A DNA stretch of 64,000 nt, taken from contig JAAGOF010000055.1 of NCBI GenBank assembly GCA_010645155.1, positions 1,869,734 to 1,933,733 of the forward strand. Direction: 5' to 3'. The DNA is from Tigriopus japonicus (Eukaryota; Arthropoda; Copepoda; Harpacticoida; Harpacticidae). The notes under the pieces were generated by a model. That model saw only the letters and a program-made list of their open reading frames with translations, searched no databases and had not been told where the DNA came from. Position 1 is the stretch's first letter. Every line of letters begins with the position of its first letter. The translations under genes and the position numbers were made by a program. This document shows positions 32,795 to 45,300 of this stretch, in pieces.

Positions 32795-33763
32795 TTACTT
32801 TTTGAGCGGACCAAACGCGGATATCGTCTTAGCTAAAGCGCCTGAAGGCGCGATTGAAGGAGCGGCTTGATCCCATTTGGATCGTCTTTTAGTAGCAGGA
32901 GCACTGGACGAATTCGAGTCATCGCCACGGCGAATGGACGACGAAGCCGCATCCGATTTGACCCGATTTTTAGCGGCCTTTTCACGCCGTTCAATATCGG
33001 CATCCTGCACTTTTCGGAGTTCCTCGTAGTACGACTCCTTGCCAAACAGATGGCCGTCATAGAGGTCCTTGGGGAAATTGGTGCCGTGCTCATCAATGCC
33101 GCAGAACTCGATGAGTTTCTCGTAAATACTGGGATTGCGGAAGCTTTTTTTCTTTTGAATATAGGCGTTCATGTCGAACCCGCGTTCCACTTTCCGTTTG
33201 TACAAGTCGTCGATGCTCTTTTGAAGTCGTGGACTACACAGACCCGGGGGTTCCGGTGGCAATTGAACGCCCCCACTCCACGCTTCGACCTCCACGGTTG
33301 AGGACGTGTTCATGGTCTCATCTTCGGCCTCATCTCCCCCAATTTTGGCGCCTTCCTCCTTGTTCTGACTGTCGGCATTGGAGTTGTCCTGATCGTCCGA
33401 ATCCAGGTCCATGGGCACCACTTGCGAGCTACTTTGATCGCCGTTGTCAGCGGCGCTGTCCCCGTCCACTCCCGCTCGTTCCGACTCGTGGGTTTGGCCT
33501 TCTTCGTCTTGCTCCTCCTCGTCTTCACCCTCGGTTTTGCTTTCGTCGAGGCCATCTTCTTCGACGTAGGACACGAGACGAGTTTTAGTTTTAGTGGGGG
33601 TGGACACGGCTGAGCCCTGATTGGAACCTTGGGGCGTGTCCTTTTTGAGAGGAACGGAGGCGGGTTCGGTGGAAGTCACGGGCCGTTTTTCGGGGGAATC
33701 CTCATGATGTTCGTCTTCGGAATCGGTGTAATCGGCGGTGAGCGAGGCCAGAGCCGACGACAT
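32795..33763 (-). CDS. SAP30BP: SAP30-binding protein (HCNGP family)
   Basis: Single exon, 322 aa, ATG at 33763. The first ~150 residues are a very acidic, disordered region with many Asp/Glu/Ser runs. The conserved HCNGP domain follows, with PPEPPG, an RGFDMNAYIQKKKSFRNP block, SIYEKLIEFCGIDEHGTNFP and SYYEELRKVQ. The C-terminal KRRSKWDQAAP is shared with splicing-associated proteins. The human protein binds SAP30 corepressor complexes and assists splicing of certain short introns. Length and order agree with the family. Nuclear. Confidence 0.92.
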   Translation of the reverse strand: MSSALASLTADYTDSEDEHHEDSPEKRPVTSTEPASVPLKKDTPQGSNQGSAVSTPTKTKTRLVSYVEEDGLDESKTEGEDEEEQDEEGQTHESERAGVDGDSAADNGDQSSSQVVPMDLDSDDQDNSNADSQNKEEGAKIGGDEAEDETMNTSSTVEVEAWSGGVQLPPEPPGLCSPRLQKSIDDLYKRKVERGFDMNAYIQKKKSFRNPSIYEKLIEFCGIDEHGTNFPKDLYDGHLFGKESYYEELRKVQDADIERREKAAKNRVKSDAASSSIRRGDDSNSSSAPATKRRSKWDQAAPSIAPSGALAKTISAFGPLKK

Positions 33764-34759
33764 TGTGCCCCATCCAATGACACGCCCCTTGATTGAGTAA
33801 AGGAGCAGGAACTTTTAAGCAGGAAGATTTAAGGTTGAATTGAGTGAGGTGAAACAGATTTTTTTTGACCTTCTACGAAGTCTGTTTGATGACTAACAAC
33901 AAATCAGAACAGCGTGACGAGAAATTGAGCTGTGAAATGTTTGTTGTTTTGGTTCACGAAAGAAATAAGCGCAAGTAGGAAACCACTTTCAATCAACCTT
34001 ATATTTGTTCGAATATTTTGTGTGATTGGAGAAAGAAGATTAGGTGCTGATATGTCTTTTTCTCAAATTTTAGCATTTTTACTCAAATCTTTTTAACCCT
34101 ACTATAATTTTTTGGATTGAATCCATATTAAGCTTGAGTTAATTTTGCACTTTAGTAAAAATATCCCTTTTTTTCTTTTTGATTAGTCGACCAGGAGTTC
34201 AGGCTAAAATAATACATTACTTTTTATAATGGGTAATGTGTCAAAATTTGCAATCAAATAATATTGCAACATCAGCATGGTTTGTTTGGTTTTACCCATT
34301 TATGTTGGATCCTAGTGATCATTGATGGTCATAAATTCGAAACTCAATGATGAAATTAGTGATGGAACAAGGGCTCTTAGCCGAAACCGAAATGGGCTGA
34401 CTATAAAATTATACAAATGCATAATTCACCTTGAAATTTAAGTTTTTCATGTCGCAATTTCTCCAATCGCCTCTTCAATGGGCATTATTGGAAAAATGAA
34501 ACTGCTTGTCAGTTTCCAGTTGTCGTTGGCATAACCGAAACCGAAATTTTGGCGAGTTTTTGGGGGATAATAATTCGTACAACTTCTACATTTTGGTGAC
34601 CGAAGTGTTACTTTTTCTACTTTTCATCAAATAACGCGCCTGTCATTGAACATCATTAGCTTGTTTATTTGGTCTTCCTTGCTTCTCACGAGGTTATTTT
34701 TTCACAATTTGACAATTTATTTGAGTTTGGTGCCTATTTAAAGCCAAGGTTCATTTTCG
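33764..34759. other. Intergenic spacer with a decayed hAT MITE relative
   Basis: AT-rich. At about 34369-34560 TTAGTGATGGAACAAGG is followed by CCGAAACCGAAA words and an AAATTTAAGTTTTTC stretch also found inside the 26230-26557 element, and then by another CCGAAACCGAAA. Ends are too degraded to define a target duplication. The upstream region of SAP30BP lies in the first few hundred bases. Confidence 0.5.
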
Positions 34760-36999
34760 CTAGTTCACTTCTTCCTCTGGAAGTGGTGACGTACTAGACA
34801 TGGCCAATTGATAGCCATTATTATGTTCATAATCAGGATGGGCCTTCCATATATACTCGTGACTCTGAGGGGTTGCCATTTCGCCAATCTCCCACAAATG
34901 TATCGCCTCCTCAATGGGCATGGGCTCATCCAAAAAGACCTTTTCGTCATATTCCTCGTCTCCGTCCTCCTCACGATGGTCCATTTCACTGGGGAATCGC
35001 TCGCTGGAAGAACAGTGATTGATATTGGCCTCCACGCTAGACGACCCTTGTCTCGTGTATTTGACCGGGCGAATGTAATCGGGCAGGCATCGTTTACTTC
35101 GAGACAGAAGGATCAAGAGAGTTATCACATGAATGTTCCAAGCACCTGAGAAGGATCCAAACAAAACCATGCGTAAGGGGAAATTACTCGCATAATGGAA
35201 CCACGTTGCATCTTACCTTGAAGACCGATTAGGATAGGGCTTGAATAGGACAAATAGAATGGAACTGGTTCCATGTAAAACTGTGGGTTCCAGTTCAGCC
35301 CCAGTTGAATAGCGAGTTGAAGTACGAAACCACCCACTGTTAATACTGACATTAGGAAACAATACAAAAGCACCATCTTGATCCGCCAAACTCGCTCTAA
35401 GCACGGATACTGAATGGACACGTCACAAATTACTTTACAAATTAGAATAGACAAATATGTTTGATAAATCATGGCACAAATGGCCAATCCAAAAATGAAC
35501 GTCAAGGAAATGATCACTGTAGGTCCAACTTGCCAATGGTTCTTGAATGGGTTTTGGTAAGTTGGGCTACAAAGGTACATGACAAAAAGGGCTGCGACCA
35601 AAATCGTGAAAACGATCAGGAATATTTGGCGCCAATAATATTTGGTGTTGCGCTCCCATGGCTCATTTTGGGCCAATTTATCTTTGGTATATACCACCCA
35701 AAAAAGCAGCAAGGAACAAATTAAAGCCAAGTAGGCCATTTCATCCAAGAGTTTCACATATGGCTCTGGCCATTGAGAAGCAATGACTTCACAGGGGATG
35801 TTCTGAATGAACAAGCACATGGCTGCAGTAATGAGCAGACGATCGGGAATGCTAATGAAAAGGTCATTCAGGTACATGCGAATACAAAACCACAACAAGG
35901 CTGTGACGACAAAGGGCGTGAAGGCGCATTTCATGTAGAATACACAAGAATGGTACATGCCATCTTCCATGATCAATGTCAGAAATGCATTGATATCGGC
36001 TGGGGTGTCAAAAAAGTTTTGCTCCATCTCACTGAGCTCCTCCGTTTCTCTGGGCATGAACTCCAAAGTAATAATATTGGAGTAGTTTTCGGGGAAGTGA
36101 AGGTTCAGAAATGGATTTAAGGAGCAAATGTATTGGGCAGTCATATCCATATCCTGAACTTGACTATCTGCAATCCATGACGAAGAAGTATGGTTAACAT
36201 TAGTCAAATAAGTAAATATAAAATAAGTGGTTTGAACAGGAAAATAAATCTTACTGTTGTAGCTCGTTGATAAGGTGCACTGAAGGTATCGCTCAATGAA
36301 GATTTGAGCATCTCTTTTCCACCCACTTTTGTTCTCGAAGGTTTGAGCAAAGTCCGTCATGGGTGCCGAATCTAAATTGGCCCTCATGACAGTAGGAATG
36401 GATCTTTGTACGATAGTAAATCCAGGAGCATTGGTTCCAAAAGTACCGGCATTGTCAAGGTTACTTATATCATCATTTTGCGATAGTGGATTAGCTTCAA
36501 GTTTCTCTGGGATGTTCTGCTTGGTGTAAAAGGTTACGTCTAACATAAGGCTGGCGGTGAGTTTCCAATTCCAAACGGAGTAACTTGAAACCTGCAATTA
36601 GGGGTTAGTTCAGTTCTTTGGATCGAACCATTTGCCACACTCTTGTAGTGGTAGTATGGTAGTTGTTCTCGTAAAATAGAGCTTGACTGATTGACGCCAT
36701 ACCTCATCTCCTGCTCTTGGGAACCTAAACGAGGTAATCACTCTTCCCAAGGCCGCCCTTTCACCTGGTTTTAATGGAATGCAGTTGCCACTAGATGTCG
36801 AATTAGAGTACCAAGTTGGAGGCCCATTCTTGGGCTGTTGACAAGAGGTGCCTTCGTGATGGGCCTCATGGAACATTTGTGGGGCCAGAAGGGCGCCCAA
36901 AACAAACATGAGACAATGAAGACTGAGGATAAACCCCCACACGCAGATCACTATACCACGAGGCCATTTTTGAACCAACGTTCCCAATGGTTGGTTCAT
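34760..36999 (-). CDS. WLS: Wntless/Evi-like Wnt cargo receptor
   Basis: Four exons (36999-36703, 36591-36255, 36167-35217, 35145-34760) give 656 aa. An N-terminal membrane helix (IVICVWGFILSLHCLMFVLG) precedes GALLAPQMF, comparable to GGLIAP in Wntless. A lumenal GOLD-like domain and a multi-helix membrane part follow. Matching blocks are FYMKCAFTPFVVTALLW, FIQNIPCEV, LLLFWVVYTKDKL, YYWRQIFLIVF and GAWNIHVITLLIL. Wntless carries lipidated Wnt from the ER to the plasma membrane. The protein is about 115 residues longer than human WLS, largely through an acidic tail (DHREEDGDEEYDE). The related TMEM181 family was considered, but the NIPCEV and YYWRQ blocks favour Wntless. The ATG at 36999 is the first in frame. 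Confidence 0.8.
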
Positions 37000-39361
37000 T
37001 TTGCGATCCAAATCACCAAGTCACGTTCTCAATGGGGCAGCCGCAATCACTACGTATTCATGGGAGAGCCAAGCAACCACCTCAATCAGATTTTCCCCCA
37101 CAGCTAATTTTTGGCCTGAATTCTATGTTCCCAGGTGGAGTCAAAGGCAAAGCCAACGAGGAGAGTCATATTTCCTGTCTATTCTCAAGTTATTTCCCGT
37201 TGGAATGGGAAAACACTTGGAAAACCACGGCTGGGCTGGTGCCAACGAGCACATCCACTCTAGCAGTACGAACTACTCGTATGTAATATGCTCCCTCACA
37301 CTTGCACACGTCTCCCAGGGAGTTGTGTACTTCTAGTAGAGTAGATGGTTTGCATTTGAAGTGGATGGTTTTCACCTGGATTGGTGGCCAAAGGGAACAA
37401 GAGGAGGCGTCTACTACCTACACACGTATATCTAATACTCTTTGAGTGATGATGATGACGACGAGGATTATGATCATGCGGGGGGGAAAGTAGTCAGTGC
37501 ACTCACGGGTCTCATTCATTCCAACCATGGAGACAATTCATGCAGAAATTACCTCTGGATGAGCTGAACTCGCACGTGCTTCGTTGATCTCTAGATGCAG
37601 GAGAGCTTTGGATAAATTTCTTGATACTTTAAAAAGGTAATAAAAGACATAAGATAAAATGATATAAGCAAGTTGTTCCTGGTTGAAACGGCTCATTCGT
37701 TGCCAACTCTTTGCCGAATGAATTGAATTTAACATCCTGTATAGGTATACAGGCACACGACCACTCTTCGAGCTTGCTATAATTTAACATGCGTGCGCTT
37801 ACATTAGAGTCTAGGCATAAATCAAATAATGGTAGTAGAATCTTGGTTCCATGGCATCTCAATGAAAAATTCAAAATAGATTCTATTGCGTAGTGTCTAA
37901 AAATTATGTGTAAATGGTGCTCAAATTCTCGAGCTGACATTGACATACATTCTCTGTAACAAAATTACTGCACCAAAACGGGACTTCTTTGGGCTTCAAA
38001 CTTTCCAGAGAGGTTCTTTAGAAGACTCGTACTGCATTTCTAATTAACCAAGAATGAATTATTGCTTCTTCACATGGTTTTTCATGTCCCTTCAGAGACG
38101 CTGTGGATCATTCAACATCCCGCTTTCATCCACACCAAAATATTAGAAAGAAAAATGAACGTACTAAGAAGTCTTCGAAAATGGCGCCTCCTTGTTTTAC
38201 GTCACTCAAAATTTAGCTATCGCAAAGGCCAACAAAATAATCCACCCAAAGTGACCGAGCATTTGAGTAATCGCGCACTCCGCCTCAAACAAAGGGTGGT
38301 CATGGATCTGTCTCTCAACAATGGCAAAGACAAGCAGGTCTGGCCTTGCTTCGGCATTGTACGCAACTCTATCATAGCCTTGTATGTGTGTTTGTCTTTA
38401 TTTCTCTCTCTCTGTCTTGTCTGACGATTTCTACGGCGCGTTTTGCCATTGCAGTCTGACAGCTCTGGCCAGTTCAAAGGAGTGGTCCAATAATGATCCA
38501 ACCAGCAGCTCAACTCACCGGGTTCTCTCTCCAGCTACCTGGTTGGTTTTGTCATTGTCTGAATCCCATTCAAGCGTGTGCATGACGCCTTAATACAGTA
38601 TATCGTCTGTCTGCCAATGTGCGAAGCTGTTGGTTGTACCAAAAGACAAGCAGGTGGTTGGTGTTGGTCGAGGGGCTTCTTTCATATCATCCAGCTGATT
38701 GGTTACGTTTTCCACTGGCGGGACCGCCTGTTGCATGATCTTCAGCTTCGTCCTTCCCCTTTTCTGCCTGATCTGGGGGTGCCTGATTGCAGGAGTGGTG
38801 TCGACTGTCGGGAAGGTGAAGAAGGAGTTGGCGTTCACATCGTCCATCCATGGCTATATGAGCACTGGAATAAATTTGGAACACGATTTTTTCCCATCGA
38901 ACATTGAGAGTGAAGTGAAATCAAGCATTGAGATCCAAGCGAAGATTTAAGTAGGTGCTCCACCAGGTAGGCACAATCACAAGTTTGTTGTGGAACCTTT
39001 GAATGGAAATGTATGTTGAAGCCCTTTCGTGTCGTTAGGCTTTAGGACCATCAAGGTTGTGCTTAAGTAGAGAAGGAGTTGCTCTCATCGTCATCTCTCG
39101 GTTAATGTTTGCTGATACGTGAACTTCCTCGATCTTGATTCGCACGACCAAGTCCATAGAATCCTTGATCCGGCCACCATGCGTTCTCGAGCTCTTGCAG
39201 CGTGCATTTATCGTAAACTTGAGTAGAAGACCGTTTACTCTTTCGTATTATTGTGTTTTTTTCTGTTTGTTCAGTTATTTCTTGTTCAGGAATGCCGATT
39301 GTTTGTGGTCATCAATAATTCAATACTTTATAACCACCTGGCATTGCAGACTTGCGAAGGC
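37000..39361. promoter_or_regulatory. Divergent region between WLS and the Grx-DEP-DUF547 gene
   Basis: 2.4 kb without a recognised protein. It contains a GATGATGATGACGACG microsatellite near 37447 and a CTCTCTCTGT run near 38405. A good splice acceptor (TGGCATTGCAG) at 39340-39350, 11 bp before the Grx start codon, suggests a non-coding first exon somewhere upstream. An open frame around 38699-38950 would encode one membrane-like helix, but it starts without ATG and has no homology that I recognise. Confidence 0.4.
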
Positions 39362-42300
39362 ATGAATCCATCGGACTCGCAAGACCACTTGGGCCACCAA
39401 GGTATGAAAGGTCGGATTGTGGTGTACTCTATTGGTGGTTGCCCACATTGTTTGGAGGCCAAAAACACTCTCACCGAGCTCAAACTCCCTTACATTGATG
39501 TGAGTGTGGATCGGTTTCCGGCCAACGTCCGCGATTGGCTCAAGGAACGGACTGGAAAATCTAGTGTTCCACAGATTTTCTTCAACAATAACCACATTGG
39601 TGGAAACGATGCATTGCAAAAGCTCCTAAAGGACCAAGACGAATTCAACAAAGTTCTCAGGTAAGACCTACGTGCAATTTTTGTTAACCTTCCTTTGGCA
39701 TTTAAGTCGAATTCCCGTTCGGGGAATGAACAAATGTTGTAATTTGCTTTTGGTAACTTCCATTTGATGGATGAATTCACGTCAAGCCAAGTTCGTGGAG
39801 CTCATTTCTAAGTATAGTTTGCAAACTTCTTTGGTTACGAAAATCGTGGAAGCCGAAACGAACGGAGTTGCTTGCATAAATCCACATCGTATGCATTGTT
39901 GTTCCACTTTGGTGTTCCTGTGGCTGAGTCTTCGAGGAAAAACTGGGTTGGTTCGTCAGAGGCCTGTGTTCCAATGTATTTCCAAAACAACGAACGGAAA
40001 ACATGAGTTTTTTTGGTGCTATTTTTGCTTGACTTGAGACAAGCCTTTCAGGAGCACCTCCCTCATCTAAAAGGAGACGAGGACGAAAGAGCCCAAGTCA
40101 AAGTGGTGAAAGAACTCTCTCACAGCAGTCGTCGTATCCTAGTAGTGTGCATGGGTGTTTTTCTTCCCCTCCTTCACAAAATGCTCCCCTCAAATCATTT
40201 TGGAACACTGAGGAGGGGAAAGATTTTCAAGGTCAAGGGAAGCAGCGAAAAAAGAGAAGAAAGAGCTAGAAAATATGAGGAAAAGTAGGCAGGAATCAAT
40301 CTTCTCCTCCCAACAAGAGAGTGCCACAGTTTTCAAGTCCGTCGAAAGGAAATGGAACTTGGGCTAGAACGAACCCAAGTTCCCGGAAATTGTTCCTCAG
40401 AATGTATTCGCTTGACCATAGATTCCTTTCAAAAGACAGCCTAGTTCCCAACGATCCCATGAATATTTCCATAGTTACGCATTTGTAAATCTTTTATATG
40501 AAAGTCAGTCCTAGTTTTGTCGTACTACGTCATGATTTTTTCCAAGTCATTCTAACCTCAAAGGGTCCTTTAAGAGGCATGGAACCAAATGCGTCAGGGT
40601 GGTAGTGATATGTGGGACTTTTATCTTTTCTATGCGTTCCCGGTTTTCTCACATAGTCAACTTTTTCTTTCATCTTGTGTAAACAATGATTATTATTACC
40701 TCAACAACCATGAGCAAACAATTATGGCAGTCCATGTCATTTGGTGTGAATACCAGGAAAAGAAAACCTGATTCCTCCTTACCCATTCAAAACTTGTTTC
40801 ACGAAGAAAATTGGATGTGGAATAACCAAGCCCATCATCAATTCTACCAGATTTGTGTACATTACACACCTTCTGAGAATAAAGCCCATTGTTGGATCCT
40901 TCTTTGTCCCGAGAAAATGTGGATCCTTTTGGGGCCAATAAAACGATTTGTGTTTGCTAATGGTTGCTTGCAGAGTGCAGACAATTCAATGAGAGTGTTT
41001 TTCTCTTTGTCTTTCGCAACGAAAGCGTATTACTGTTCTATTTGGAGAGTTCCTGAGACAGAACTAAGACTTCTGAATTGCTCAGACCAAAACTAATTAG
41101 TAGAGACGGGATTTGAAATTTAGTTTCGAAAAAAGTAAATTTTCAATTTTTTTCCAGTTTTATGTAAAAAATTGAGCTATTTTTGACGAAAAGTCAACTT
41201 TTGGAGGCAATTTGACTCACTTTTACAGAAAAAAAACGAATTTATTGAAGTATTTTCCAAATTTTTCATTGGGTAATTTTTCCATTTAAGCATTTATTAA
41301 AGTTTTAGAAACTTGAGTAAAACTTCTGAGATTGCCAAATGTTTTTTAAAGCGTAAGTCTTTGGTCGTCTGATTTTTGGGATAAAAAGATAACTTCATCA
41401 AAAGTGTATCAAAATGCCTTTGGACTTCCGAGTTGTTGCTAACCGTGGTCGTCCTCGTCTCCTCCATAGTCACAGGAAGGTAGCAGCGATTGACGTGTCG
41501 CACAAAAGCAATGACACCTACAGCCCTGGCAACCCTTGCCCGCACTAGAAAAGGTGGAGGGTGTCGTGTGGACTAGCCTCCACAAGTGGTACAGATGTTG
41601 GTTGGCTCAATAGGTCTACGGGTGTTGTTGGTGCACATTGCGTAACCCAATCAAAAATAGAAATGGTCAACAAAATCAAATCCCGTTCCGTTTTTAGTCG
41701 CTTGAAGCTTTACCGTTCCTGAAATTTTTCAAAAATATTTAAATTTCCGTACTTCTTGGTTATTTGGATGCAATCCTCTGAACTGGAATGACCATGAGAG
41801 CATCCTAGAGTGAAAATCTGCCAAACAGAAATCCAAAGGCAGTGTTTAGAAAAATGCTTTGGAAATGGTCCCAAGTTGGGGGAAATTCAATGTCTTTTTT
41901 TCAATTGTTTTGCTATTTTTCGTTCGATGTTCAATTTTTAAGTCATTTTTTCCAATTTGAAAAAAGTTTGACTCACAAAAATAACACCAATTTCAAATCC
42001 GGTCTCTTTAATCAGAATTATAGAAAAAACAAACATCTTGGCAGGATTCCTGCTCCCATTTCTTTTTGAATCAAAGATATCTACCAATTGAGATTGATCG
42101 AGCCCATTGATTATTTGCAAATCTTTGCCGGAGAAACCAAAAACTACATGATGGATGAGCCAATGCTCCCTCAAGGTTCCCAAATCTTTTCCATGAACTA
42201 GACATCTGCTCCAAACGTTTTTGTTCCTTCAAATTGGAGCGTATTATCAGAAATCACGAATGAAGGCTCTTCATCATGGGGGGAATGCTGTTTTACATGG

Positions 42301-45300
42301 GACCTATTGGGCAAATAATATGTCAAGCATTGCTTTTCTTCATAACTTGCACGCTTCAAGGGAAAAGCAAAATACCCACTTTTCCCCCTCATAACTTTTT
42401 ATATTCACTTTTTATATTCATTGACATGTCTTTATTCCTTTAATTCCTAACGAGTCCCGAAATAATTCTAACTATCTATCCATCTATAATGTCATGATCC
42501 AGGTGGGAACATTCGGATTTCTGAGAAATGTCTTATCATCAAATTGACTCATGCTTTTGTTGAGAAGGATACAGTAGGGTTCCAAGCTTGATTTTTCGAT
42601 ATATCTTTCTTTATTGCGATGTCAAAATCATTAGTTTGGTTTATGCGTTGCAAAAATACAGTGAATGGTATGGATGGGCGTTATTTCCACATTGTGTGCA
42701 ATTACATGAATCTGTGGAACTTGAGTGGTACTCCTTACGGTTGCATGTTTGGTGATGGTCGGAGTCTAATAATTCTCTGAAGACCCGTCTTCGATGATGT
42801 GAGTAGATACAAATGGAAGAAGGAACTCGACTTCTCCAAAAGTAAGTGGGAACCAGGCCAACGATGTCCATTTCTGGAACTTTCGGAATTTCATTGAGCA
42901 AGGTCAATTTCGTACCACAAAAACCAAGCTTGATTTGGAATTGCATTCTATTTCTGGTATTTCGGGTGGAGTGTTAGTAATCCTTAGTCTGCACTGAATG
43001 TACAGGGTAGCCCAAAAGTAATGTCAAATGATTTTTAACAATTGTTTATTCATTTTAATCAAAGTGACCACACATCTTACTTTTTATGGATTTGCCTCAG
43101 TGTTTTCTGGTCACACTGAGGCAACTTTTAGCTTTGCTTTCACAAACAAATTCGCATTAGTTAGACCTTAAAGGTAGAGGGCTAACAGAGAAATGACACT
43201 CCGAAAATATTCGTGAGTCACCAAGCCTGCACTGTGTGTGCAATGGGATTTGACCACAGATCTGTGGATTTGACGTTGGACAACCTTAGCAGGAACCTCT
43301 CACCACAGAACGCGACACTTCAGCTGACGTGTAGCCCATAAATACCCTCAAAATGGTGCGTCTCTGCTGTGAATTTGAACAAAATTGCCAAAAGGTGATA
43401 GAAAACGGTGTTTGATAGCAAACATCACTTCAGAACAAAGTTGCAGCATGAGATAGCGCTCCTTTTCCGGCCATTAATTTTAATAATGATGCTTTATGTT
43501 CTCAAGAATTAGTCAAAACTGAGCTACTTCAGACCAATGTCTTGTACAAAACTGAGAATGGATCTCAAGTGAACGCATATATAGCTTGAATATAATAGAA
43601 ACAACATCAGACAAAGGCTTCAATCATACACAGATCAAGTTTCATGAAAATTGGGCATCTTTTCAGAAAACTGTGGCTATGTTTTTAACAATGAAACTTA
43701 CAGCCAAAGTATCCACACTCTTCCCCATAAAAACATCATTTTTAGTCAACGTTTTTTCATCTGAAATGCTTGAAATCCAATAGATGCCAAATATCAACAT
43801 TTTGACAGGCCAAACAGAGAGGAAGCACAAGATTGAACAAATTAACCATCAACTTGTTGATGATTCCCTCTTAATGATTATTCATGCAGAATGAAGAAAA
43901 GAACAGATCACCTTCATGGAGCACTATATTCTTCACTTTGATGGTGTTGTTAGGTACTTATAATCTGAAACCATTGGTATTTCAGGATAAGTTGAATAGG
44001 GTTGATAATGAGTGGTGAACGTTATATACCCAAGAGTGGGTTGCATTTAATTTTCTCTAAGAGACAGATACACATACTAGAATGTCTGGATTGATGATGA
44101 TATCATCCGCTGATTTAGTATCAAATATTAAATATTGCGTCAGCAACACTTCCCTATTAGTTATATTACCCCTTACGTCACTTCAGAGCATTCAGGATCA
44201 GAATTTTTTATTGCGTTTAAAGTTTTAAGTTACATGATATTCTTTCAATCATGTTGTTATTAGCGTCAAAGAAAATATAACCCATGTATGTTGTACACTC
44301 TAATGTTATTTTATCATTGAATCCCTATTTTTACATTTGCCGCCCTGAACATTTTTACTTCCGCTGCCCTGAATTTTATGTCTCATACAAGGACCCTAGA
44401 GGAGTGCTGGAGGGTCCTTGCCTAACTAAAATCAGGAGTGCTGCCGATAATGATAAGATGGTCTTTTTGAATGAAAATGTATGTTTTCTGTTGGCCTTTT
44501 CCATGAATATTTTTTGGGCAATCAGGCTACACAATGACTTGGTGACTTAAAAACATACGATTTTGCAACATGAAATAGAATAACGCACAAAGTTTGCTCT
44601 TGAGAGCACCATGGGGATCTGTTGACCTTTTCTTCAACTTTTCCAGAGCAATCCTGATCAAATCAAGTCTTCCAGCAGTTGAAGCAGGACTGACAAAGTG
44701 TTACTCACTCAACCATATTAAACTTAAAATATTTTGAAGTATAGTCATGTAGTTAAAATATTCAGTGGGTTTTCAAGATGTACCAGCAAGACGAAATATC
44801 ATGCATTATATTTGATAGAAACTGGAAACATTAGGCTTTTGTGAAAGTACAAAACCGAACTTTGGCCAAATTTGATGAAACCAAATTTGGCCTTAATGGC
44901 AAAACTGATTGGAGGGGTCCGGTAATGACCCTAATTATTCACTCTTTGGGACTGCTTTGGGCTCTCAAAAAATCAACAGCCAACTGTCTTCGCATCTTCT
45001 GTAACTGTGTCCATGAAGTTAGTAACATACGCAAGCAGTCATAGCATAGGGATTGAGCATTTGCCAACTATCCACAACATCCCTGGTTCAAAGGTTGCCA
45101 ACTACTAGTGGACTGTGTTATTAAGTTACATGCAGTAGTCATGACCTTTGATAGCTTAAATGGGCAAAACTGGGCTCATTCCCAAGGGTGAGGTAAAAAA
45201 TTATGCTTGTTCAGTGAAGCGGCTATATCCCCACAGAGGGGACAGCCTCTATCAGATTGCAGCTGCGAAAGCTGTGTTCTGACTCCAGAAAAAACAAACA

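Noticed and set aside
33229..33613. Plus-strand open frames opposite SAP30BP
   Set aside because: Antisense shadows of the acidic SAP30BP coding sequence (Asp/Glu/Ser codons read backwards give Leu/Arg/Phe runs).
38699..38950. Small protein with one membrane-like helix between WLS and the Grx gene
   Set aside because: No ATG at its start, no recognised homology and no neighbouring exon; treated as chance.
43081..43450. Mariner transposase relic next to the mariner-like tip
   Set aside because: No catalytic D,D region or other transposase motif could be read in any frame; only the terminal motif was kept, at low confidence.
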